Assembly (NCBI GenBank): GCA_020851635.1
Contig: JADZCJ010000015.1
Span: 61,900 to 125,899, forward strand
Reading direction: 5' to 3'
Origin: Anaerolineae bacterium
GTDB taxonomy: Bacteria; Chloroflexota; Anaerolineae; UBA4142; SHND01
DNA: 64,000 bases
A model generated the notes under the pieces. The model made no database searches, was not told the origin of the DNA, and saw only the letters and a list, made by a program, of their open reading frames with translations. How positions within the stretch are numbered: the first letter of the stretch is position 1; each line of letters begins with the position of its first letter. Below, in pieces: positions 42,774-49,021 of this stretch. The translations under genes and the position numbers were made by a program.

Positions 42774-44090
42774 TTGTTTGAACTTGTCATCATTCTGGTT
42801 CTGCTGTTGACGAACGGCATTCTGGCGCTGGCAGAGATCGCGATCGTTTCGTCGCGCAAGGCGCGATTGAAACAACTTGCCGCTGAGGGACACAAAGGCG
42901 CGCGCGCCGCGATGGAATTGGCAAGTGAGCCGAGCCAATTTCTTTCGAGCGTCCAAATCGGCATTACGCTCGTCGGGATCCTTATGGGCGCGTTCGGCGG
43001 CGCAGCGCTTTCCGAACCGCTGGCAGCTGTGTTGGCGCAGATACCGTTCATCGCGCCCTATGCGAGTCAAATTGCGTTTGCGATTCTGGTCGTCATCATT
43101 ACGTATCTTTCACTGGTCATTGGCGAACTGGCGCCCAAGCGCCTGGCGCTGACCAACCCCGAACAGTTTGCCATATTTATCGCGCCGTCCATGCGCGCGC
43201 TTGCGAAAATAACCGCGCCGCTGGTGCGGTTTTTGAGTTCATCCACCGAAGCTATCCTTCGCATTTTGAATGTGCCGCTGACGAGCGAACAAACCGTCAC
43301 CGAAGAAGAAATCAAGCACATGATTGACGAAGGCACGTTGACGGGTGTCTTTGAAGAATCGGAACGCGAGATTGTGGGGCGCGTGTTCCGGCTCGGGGAC
43401 CTGGATGTCAACGCGCTCATGACCCCGCGCCCTGAAATTGTGGGTCTCGATATCGAGGATAATGAGCAAGCGCTGCGCCGCAAACTAACGCTGTATCCGC
43501 ACACGCGCTTTCCCGTGATCCGCGGCAGCATTGACACGATTCTGGGCATTGTGGCGACCAAAGACCTGACCGAGCAAATCCTGAACGAAAGTTCAATCAA
43601 TCTGGCGCCGGCAATGAGGTCCGCGCTCTTTGTGCCTGAAGGGATGAGTGCGCTTGCCCTTTTGGAGCGGTTCAAAGCAGAGCGGGCACATCTGGCGATT
43701 GTGACTGATGAATACGGCAGTGTGAGCGGCTTGGTCACGATCAACGACCTGGTCGAAGCGATTGTCGGCGAAATCCCCTCGCTCGGCGAGCTGCATGAAC
43801 CCGAGGTTGTGAAACGGCAGGATGGGTCCTATCTGGTGGACGGCAAGCTGCCCACCCACGAATTCAAAGAGAAATTCGACTTTAAGACCCTGCCCGACGA
43901 AGAGGATGGCTATTATCAGACCGTCGGGGGCTTTGTGATGGCAATGCTCGGGCGGGTGCCGCGCGCAGGCGACTCGTTCGTGTGGAATAACTGGCGGGTC
44001 GAAGTCATGGATATGGACGGGCGGCGCGTGGACAAGGTCTTGTTTATGCTTGCGCCCGGACAGGAATCCGGCGACACGTCAACTGTTTGA
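42774..44090 (+). CDS. CNNM/CBS-domain transporter-like membrane protein (hemolysin C/CorC family)
   Basis: A 438-residue protein. The N-terminal CNNM (DUF21) domain has three to four membrane helices and the sequence LLLTNGILALAEIAIVSSRKARLKQLAAEG. A CBS pair (about 205-325) contains VNALMTPRPEIVGLDIEDN and LAIVTDEYGSVSGLVTINDLVEAIVGEI. A C-terminal CorC_HlyC domain (about 345-430) follows. Relatives are linked to magnesium or cobalt efflux. The start is TTG at 42774, immediately after the stop of the S9 gene. Its own stop overlaps the -35 element of the infC promoter. Confidence 0.92.
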   Translation: MFELVIILVLLLTNGILALAEIAIVSSRKARLKQLAAEGHKGARAAMELASEPSQFLSSVQIGITLVGILMGAFGGAALSEPLAAVLAQIPFIAPYASQIAFAILVVIITYLSLVIGELAPKRLALTNPEQFAIFIAPSMRALAKITAPLVRFLSSSTEAILRILNVPLTSEQTVTEEEIKHMIDEGTLTGVFEESEREIVGRVFRLGDLDVNALMTPRPEIVGLDIEDNEQALRRKLTLYPHTRFPVIRGSIDTILGIVATKDLTEQILNESSINLAPAMRSALFVPEGMSALALLERFKAERAHLAIVTDEYGSVSGLVTINDLVEAIVGEIPSLGELHEPEVVKRQDGSYLVDGKLPTHEFKEKFDFKTLPDEEDGYYQTVGGFVMAMLGRVPRAGDSFVWNNWRVEVMDMDGRRVDKVLFMLAPGQESGDTSTV

Positions 44091-44115
44091 CGCTTCAAGG
44101 TAACTATGCTATATT
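44087..44115 (+). promoter_or_regulatory. infC: Promoter of the infC-rpmI-rplT operon
   Basis: TTGACG (44087-44092), 17 bases, TATATT (44110-44115). It is placed so that the upstream gene's stop codon lies inside the -35 element. The predicted start near 44122 gives a leader of about 58 bases, with a small hairpin TCGCCG...CGGCGA (44122-44142). Confidence 0.85.
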
Positions 44116-44179
44116 TCCGCCTCGCCGTGAACCAATCGGCGAGTATTTATTTACAAGGTCTACCGACCAGGAGTATCCC

Positions 44180-44854
44180 ATAAGCGACCGTCTTAGAGTC
44201 AATGAACAAATTCGCGCCCGCGAAGTCCGTGTGATTGATGATGCTTCGGGCAAACAGCTCGGCATTTTCCCTCCGCGCGAAGCTACAGCGATGGCGCGCG
44301 AACGAAATCTCGATCTCGTCGAAGTGGCGCCGAACGCCAACCCGCCCGTTTGCCGAATCATGGATTACGGCAAGTTTCAATATGAACGGACGAAAAAAGA
44401 GCGCGAGGCGAAAAAAGCCCAAAAGGTGATCGAGGTCAAAGAGGTTCGGATCCGTCCCAAAACCGCGATGTATCACGTCGGTTTCAAATTGAACCGCGTG
44501 CGCGATTGGATCAAAAAAGGCAACAAGGTCAAAATCCGCATCCTGTTCCGGGCGCGTGAAATTACGCACTCGAATCTGGGACGCGAGACGCTCGAACAAA
44601 TTGCGGGCGACATGGCAGATATTGCCACGGTGGAACAAGCGCCGTTGATGGACGGAAAAAGTTTGGTAATGCTCCTGGGACCCGGCGCGCAAAAAGGCGG
44701 CGCCGATGCCGCGCGGCGCGCGATCCGCTTTGCCAAGACGCGACCACCGGCGGATGAAGCGGCAGCGTTGGCTGCCATGCCTGCTTCGACCAGTGTGGTT
44801 GAAGCAGACGATGAATCCGAAACAACGGAAACAACAAAAGAATCTGTCGTCTAG
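44180..44854 (+). CDS. infC: Translation initiation factor IF-3, probable AUA start
   Basis: IF-3 binds the 30S subunit and proofreads initiation. The conserved start of the family, ISDRLRVNEQIRAREVRVID, has no ATG, GTG or TTG at its head, but AGGAG (44169-44173) lies 6 bases before ATA at 44180. Signatures are PNANPPVCRIMDYGKFQYE (linker helix) and KVIEVKEVRIRPKTAMYHVGFKLNR. A lineage tail of about 45 residues ends the protein (224 residues in all). E. coli infC uses AUU and is autoregulated through that rare start; AUA here implies the same logic. Confidence 0.92.
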   Translation: MSDRLRVNEQIRAREVRVIDDASGKQLGIFPPREATAMARERNLDLVEVAPNANPPVCRIMDYGKFQYERTKKEREAKKAQKVIEVKEVRIRPKTAMYHVGFKLNRVRDWIKKGNKVKIRILFRAREITHSNLGRETLEQIAGDMADIATVEQAPLMDGKSLVMLLGPGAQKGGADAARRAIRFAKTRPPADEAAALAAMPASTSVVEADDESETTETTKESVV

Positions 44855-44964
44855 AATTTCTATAGGGGCTGTGAACCATCCCATATGATGTGTGATGTCA
44901 GAGCATTTTTTGCCTTGACAACCTTCCCTCACGCACAGCCAAAGGAATCAAGAGGAAGAGGATT

Positions 44965-45165
44965 ATGCCCAAGCTCAAGACACACAAGTCCACTGCCAAG
45001 CGTTTCAAGCGCACCGGCACGGGCAAATTGATGCGGCAAAACATGCCCAAAGGGCACTTGAGACGCCGCCATTCAAAACGCAACAATCGCAAACTCGATC
45101 GTTACGTTCCCGTAGAACTGCACGAACAAGAGAAAAAGATCAATCAATTGGCGCCGTATATCTAG
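44965..45165 (+). CDS. rpmI: 50S ribosomal protein L35
   Basis: A 66-residue, highly basic protein, MPKLKTHKSTAKRFKRTGTG with KGHLRRRHSKRNNRKLDRYV, in full agreement with L35. GAGGAAGAGG lies upstream. It sits between infC and rplT as in most bacteria; a repeat-filled gap of 213 bases separates it from rplT. Confidence 0.98.
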   Translation: MPKLKTHKSTAKRFKRTGTGKLMRQNMPKGHLRRRHSKRNNRKLDRYVPVELHEQEKKINQLAPYI

Positions 45166-45378
45166 GCGCACCGGGGAACGCTGCCGCGAGTAAGGAGAGG
45201 AACGCTGCAGTGAGCGTTCCCTACCCATACTGTAAGGAGCGAACGCCGTTTCGTTCCCCGCCATAACATAAGGAGCGAACGCCGTTTCGTTTCCTTTCCG
45301 ACAGGGTGGCAAGAGGATGCCTTCCCCGTTGATTCGAGCGGATGGGGCAAATCCCATCGCTTGCAAGGAGAATCTAAA
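45166..45378. repeat. Palindromic repeats between rpmI and rplT
   Basis: The region holds GGAACGCT-GCAGTG-AGCGTTCC (45199-45220) and two copies of AAGGAGCGAACGCCGTTTCG, followed by TTCC. They belong to the GGAACGAA palindrome family. No promoter is evident, so rplT is presumably read through. Confidence 0.75.
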
Positions 45379-45774
45379 ATGCCTCGTGTCAAACGTGGAG
45401 TGGCCGCGCGAGCGCGTCACAAAAAAGTATTAAAGCAGACCAAAGGGCAAGTCGGCTCACGCCATCTTTTATATCGCCGTGCCCACGAAGCCCTGACGCA
45501 CTCGCTCTTTTATCATGACCGCGATCGCCATGATCGCAAGGGCGAATTTCGCCGTCTCTGGATTGCGCGCATCAACGCCGCAGCCCGTGAAGAAGGCACC
45601 ACTTATAATCAACTCATGCATGGGTTGAAACTGGCAGGGGTCGAAGTGAATCGCAAGATTCTGGCAGACCTTGCGGTGCGTGATGCAGGGGCATTCAAGA
45701 CCCTGGTGGATGTATCTGCCCAGGCGCGTCAAGCCCAGACGCAAGTGACCGCGCAGCCGGCGCCCGCCGCGTAA
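45379..45774 (+). CDS. rplT: 50S ribosomal protein L20
   Basis: A 131-residue rRNA-binding protein, MPRVKRGVAARARHKKVLKQ at its start, with FRRLWIARINAAAREEGTTYNQLMHGL and NRKILADLAVRDAGAF. The C-terminal 20 or so residues are an extra Gln/Ala/Pro tail. AAGGAG is upstream of the ATG. In many bacteria L20 autoregulates rpmI-rplT translation; the repeats in the gap could alter that. Confidence 0.98.
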   Translation: MPRVKRGVAARARHKKVLKQTKGQVGSRHLLYRRAHEALTHSLFYHDRDRHDRKGEFRRLWIARINAAAREEGTTYNQLMHGLKLAGVEVNRKILADLAVRDAGAFKTLVDVSAQARQAQTQVTAQPAPAA

Positions 45775-45780
45775 TTGTCG

Positions 45781-45821
45781 GGGCAATCGCAGAGAACCGC
45801 TCTGCGATTGCCCTTTTTTTT
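45781..45821 (+). terminator. Intrinsic terminator of the infC operon
   Basis: GGGCAATCGCAGAG-AACCG-CTCTGCGATTGCCC is followed by TTTTTTTTT. Confidence 0.95.
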
Positions 45822-45829
45822 TATTTGTC

Positions 45830-46603
45830 ATGATCACCAGTCCAGCCAATGAAAAGGTGAAATTTGCGCGGGCGCTGGCGCACAAAAAGGAACGGACCGC
45901 CGCGCACAAGTTCTTGATCGAGGGCACGCGGTTGATTCAAGAGGCGGCAAGAGCGGGATTGATTCCCGCTCTTGTGTTTTATGAACGCGCCGCGTTCCGC
46001 GCAGACCCGCATCTGCGGGCAATGATTGTGGCGTGGGAACGAGAAAAACGCGAGGTGTACGAGGCGAGCGCGTCGGTGATCAAGGCGCTTTCGGACACCG
46101 AGACTCCGCAAGGTATCGCCGCCGTGTTTCCCCTGCCTGCACTCCCCCCTCCCCCAGACCCCGCGCTCGCCCTGATCATTGACCGCGTGCGCGATCCCGG
46201 CAATCTGGGGACGATGCTCCGCACCGCCTGGGCGGCGGGTGTCGGGTTGACGCTGCTCGCGCCGGAAACGGCGGACGCGTACAACCCGAAAGTGGTGCGC
46301 GCAGCGATGGGGGCGCATTTTTACGTCCCAATTGTCGCCGCCTCATGGCAAGAGATTGCAGCTCGGACACAAGGTATCGAACGTATCTACCTGTCGGACG
46401 CAGCCAGCAAAACGGACTATACACGCGCCGATTGGACCGCACCCGTGGCGTTGATTGTCGGCGGAGAGGCGGAAGGCGCAGGTGCAGAGGCGCATAAATT
46501 GGCAACCGCCAAAATCTCCATCCCGATGCCGGGCAGCGCGGAATCGTTGAACGCGGCGGTGGCGACGGGAATCCTCTTGTTTCAAGCCGTCCGCCCGCGT
46601 TGA
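45830..46603 (+). CDS. SpoU/TrmH-family RNA 2'-O-methyltransferase
   Basis: A 257-residue enzyme that methylates ribose in rRNA or tRNA. The N-terminal substrate-binding part (MITSPANEKVKFARALAHKKERTAAHKFLIEG, typical of RlmB-like proteins) is followed by the SPOUT knot: ALIIDRVRDPGNLGTMLRTAWAAG (motif 1), KVVRAAMGAHFYVPI, LIVGGEAEGAGAE (motif 2) and ISIPMPGSAESLNAAVATGILLF (motif 3). It lies right after the L20 operon terminator; a target in 23S rRNA is likely. Confidence 0.92.
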   Translation: MITSPANEKVKFARALAHKKERTAAHKFLIEGTRLIQEAARAGLIPALVFYERAAFRADPHLRAMIVAWEREKREVYEASASVIKALSDTETPQGIAAVFPLPALPPPPDPALALIIDRVRDPGNLGTMLRTAWAAGVGLTLLAPETADAYNPKVVRAAMGAHFYVPIVAASWQEIAARTQGIERIYLSDAASKTDYTRADWTAPVALIVGGEAEGAGAEAHKLATAKISIPMPGSAESLNAAVATGILLFQAVRPR

Positions 46604-46628
46604 ATCCGAGCGGCGCCGACATGACAAG

Positions 46629-46669
46629 AAATAACTCACCCCGAATCTATGATTCGGGGTGAGTTATTT
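46629..46669. terminator. Bidirectional terminator containing a stop codon
   Basis: AAATAACTCACCCCGAATC-TAT-GATTCGGGGTGAGTTATTT. It serves the methyltransferase (+) and the emfourin-like gene (-), whose stop at 46647 lies in the loop and whose last codons lie in the stem. Confidence 0.93.
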
Positions 46670-47369
46670 CTTTTGCCTCGGGCAACAGTTTCGAGAGGCG
46701 CTCGACCAGCGGTTTGAGGGGTTCGGGAAGACTGCCGTCAAAGACCTCGATCTCGTTGGAGCGTTGACCGAGCCGCGCCGCGATCTCGTAGGCATATCCA
46801 TCGGGGTTTTGCTCGCCGCCGCTCGATGTTTGCCAGAAATTGGACTGGTCGAGCAGCTTGCGCATTGCAATTACCTGTCCGTCGTTCAATGCGCGGCGCA
46901 AGCGGTTGTATTCTTTTTGCGGGACGCCGCGCGCATCATAGGCGACGCGCCCATCGGGATAGACCACAACTTCGCCGGTGGTAAACCGTAATCCGCCGCT
47001 TTTGCGGAAAGCGACGAACGCGCCGCGCGGCAAGCGCAGCGGCTCAATCCGGGTTTCGGGTTCGATACCAAAGACGGCGGGAACCCCGGCATCAGCAGTT
47101 TTCGATTCGAGTTCCGGCCCCGACTCGTGGACATCGGGTGTCTCGTCACGCTTTGGCTCCGATTCCTTTTTCCGTCTCGATTTTTTGGGCGCAGGCGCAT
47201 CCGCCTCGTCACCCGCCGCTTGCCCAAGAGCGCCGAGGACCTCGTCGCCCGTGTCGAGCATGGGGACATCGGCGAGCGCGGTGGTTTCGACCGCCTTTTT
47301 CGCGGTCGGCTTGGGCTTGGTCGCCTGCTTGCCCTTGCTCTTGGCTTGTTTTTTTTCTTTTTTGCTCAT
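46647..47369 (-). CDS. Emfourin-like protein with Lys-rich N-terminal extension
   Basis: A 240-residue protein. Residues 1-90 are low-complexity, basic then acidic (KKEKKQAKSKGKQATKPKP; no signal peptide). The C-terminal 120 or so residues resemble emfourin, the inhibitor of protealysin-like M4 peptidases: AFVAFRKSGGLRFTTGEVVV, a Phe-Trp core (LLDQSNFWQT), PDGYAYEIAARLG and the terminal SLPEPLKPLVERLSKLL. An M4 protease is encoded three genes upstream in the same direction, which supports an inhibitor role. The ATG overlaps the previous stop by 4 bases. Confidence 0.6.
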   Translation of the reverse strand: MSKKEKKQAKSKGKQATKPKPTAKKAVETTALADVPMLDTGDEVLGALGQAAGDEADAPAPKKSRRKKESEPKRDETPDVHESGPELESKTADAGVPAVFGIEPETRIEPLRLPRGAFVAFRKSGGLRFTTGEVVVYPDGRVAYDARGVPQKEYNRLRRALNDGQVIAMRKLLDQSNFWQTSSGGEQNPDGYAYEIAARLGQRSNEIEVFDGSLPEPLKPLVERLSKLLPEAKEITHPES

Positions 47370-47971
47370 TGGAGTTTGACCGATTTTAGAATCGCTTCCA
47401 TGCGCGCGTTGGCGCGGTCCACTTCGTTTTCGGGCGCGGTGAGCGTCAGGTAATACGAGCGATCGGGTGTGAGGATGATGTAATCGCGCGCAACGACGAC
47501 GACGGGCAAAGAAACACGCCGCGGGGTGTCAATGGGTTGGACCACATAGGTATAGCGCAGTTCCTGGGCAGGCGCACCTGCCACCGTGGTCTCGGCGTTG
47601 GAAATGAAATGATAGGCGGTGAATTGACTGCGCTGTTCGACGCGGCGGTCAATCAACTGCTGCATGGTGGGCGGCGCGGTGGGGTCAAGGTCACGCGCTT
47701 CGACGGTCAGCGTTGTTTTGTATGCTGACGCGGCGGTCGGGTCCTCGACCTTGAGCAGCACCTCTTGCAGAGATTCGGCATTTGTCCAGCCCGCGGGATA
47801 TGCGAGTTGGAACGGCGACGAAGGTTCCTGATACAGCTTGGTGCGGTTGATGACCACCTGGCTCAAAAGATAGCCGAGAGCGAGGGCGACGAAGACGACA
47901 ATCGCGACGCCGATGTCTTTTTTGAGCGTTTGAAAATCTCGAATGTCAGGCGTGGACGCTGTGGCAGACAT
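47366..47971 (-). CDS. Membrane-anchored PsbP/DcrB-like protein
   Basis: A 201-residue protein with a short cytosolic N-terminus, one membrane helix at about 23-43 (VAIVVFVALALGYLLSQVVI) and an extracellular domain. The domain begins SPFQLAYPAGWTNAE and ends VVVARDYIILTPDRSYYLTLTAPENEVDRANARMEAILKSVKL. This looks like the PsbP/DcrB (DUF1795-type) fold, whose role here is unknown. It starts at ATG 47971, 16 bases after the PrsW-like stop, and overlaps the emfourin-like gene by 4 bases. Confidence 0.65.
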   Translation of the reverse strand: MSATASTPDIRDFQTLKKDIGVAIVVFVALALGYLLSQVVINRTKLYQEPSSPFQLAYPAGWTNAESLQEVLLKVEDPTAASAYKTTLTVEARDLDPTAPPTMQQLIDRRVEQRSQFTAYHFISNAETTVAGAPAQELRYTYVVQPIDTPRRVSLPVVVVARDYIILTPDRSYYLTLTAPENEVDRANARMEAILKSVKLQ

Positions 47972-47987
47972 GATTTGTGCTCTCGTT

Positions 47988-48929
47988 TCAGGTTGATTTG
48001 GCAGGGCGCATGGTAAAGGCGTGGGCGCGCTGCATGAGATAGACGAGCGCGCCAAAGGTCAGCAGGGCGACGACCAGCCCCAACGCGAGCGAGCGCCACG
48101 GCTCGACGGTGAGTCCGGTTGCGCTCACCTCGTCAATGAGCCAGCTGAAAAGCCCGTTCAAGACGGCGGCAACTACGACGCCGAGCGGGACCCAGTAGAC
48201 CGGCTTGTGCTCGAATTTCGCCTGCGCCATGAAATAGCCGAGCACGCCGCCAAAAGATGCTTGCGCCAGCGCGGTGGTGACGACATTGATGATGCCGGGA
48301 GCGAGGGCAACACCCTGATTGTCAACAATGTAATGCAGATTCAGCATCGTCGCGACGCCAAGCCCGGCAACAGTGCCATAGACAATGCCATCCATGCGTT
48401 CGTCGTATTCGGGCGTTTTATAGACCCAGATGCGAACGGAAACATACATGATGGCGATATAGATAAAACCGTTGATCAGAATGGCGGCGGCAAGCGAGGT
48501 CCAGTTGTTGTAGGAAGCCCAACCGGCGACATTGAACCATTCCGTGATCATGGGCAGACCGATAAAGCCCGTCAAGACGATGGCTGTCAAGAGCACCGAG
48601 CCGATCCGCTCTTTGGGTTCGGGTTCGAGCCGGTCCTGTTGATAAAAATACGCAAGCCAAAGCGCCGTCGGCACGATTGCAAAAATCAGACCGACAATGA
48701 CAAGCGTGGTTGAATCCAAACCCGTCACATCGCGCAATAGAAACGCGAGCACGCCGCTGACCGCGCCCATCGCGATGATCATGATGGCGGCAGATTTCCA
48801 AAAGCCGGGGTGCGGTTTGTTGACCTGGGCAAAATGCCGGTCGCAATACACACGTCCGCCGAGGGTATTGTACGGCGGCGAGACGGGTTCGTTATCAATG
48901 CAACAGCGTTGTTGTTGTTTGTCTGGCAT
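47988..48929 (-). CDS. PrsW-like polytopic membrane protein
   Basis: A 313-residue protein. The start is ATG 48929 (MPDKQQQRCCIDNEPVSPPY). A Cys/His-rich N-terminus (CCIDNE...YCDRHF) may bind zinc. About eight membrane helices follow, with the PrsW family marks FAIVPTALWLAYFYQQDRLEPEP, TPEYDERMDGIVYGTVAGLGVATMLNLHYI and ASFGGVLGYFMAQA. The usual EExxK motif is not seen; the expected helix reads ILINGFIYIAIMYVSVRIW. It may be a non-proteolytic relative. It follows the M4 protease gene. Confidence 0.7.
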   Translation of the reverse strand: MPDKQQQRCCIDNEPVSPPYNTLGGRVYCDRHFAQVNKPHPGFWKSAAIMIIAMGAVSGVLAFLLRDVTGLDSTTLVIVGLIFAIVPTALWLAYFYQQDRLEPEPKERIGSVLLTAIVLTGFIGLPMITEWFNVAGWASYNNWTSLAAAILINGFIYIAIMYVSVRIWVYKTPEYDERMDGIVYGTVAGLGVATMLNLHYIVDNQGVALAPGIINVVTTALAQASFGGVLGYFMAQAKFEHKPVYWVPLGVVVAAVLNGLFSWLIDEVSATGLTVEPWRSLALGLVVALLTFGALVYLMQRAHAFTMRPAKST

Positions 48930-48948
48930 GGTTGATATGGTCCGTGTT

Positions 48949-49011
48949 GGTAGGGAACGAACGTCGTTTCGTTCCACAGATGACGGAACGCTTTGGCGAG
49001 CGTTCCCTACC
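48949..49011. repeat. Palindromic element between the M4 protease and PrsW-like genes
   Basis: The outer arms GGTAGGGAACG and CGTTCCCTACC enclose a hairpin GGAACGAA-CGTCG-TTTCGTTCC. It is 63 bases long and belongs to the GGAACGAA family. Confidence 0.8.
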
Positions 49012-49021
49012 AAAGCGTTTG

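Noticed and set aside
44106..44183. A 25-codon leader peptide (MLYFRLAVNQSASIYLQGLP...) whose stop overlaps the AUA start of infC
   Set aside because: Its ATG lies inside the promoter spacer, upstream of the predicted transcription start, so it would not be in the mRNA.
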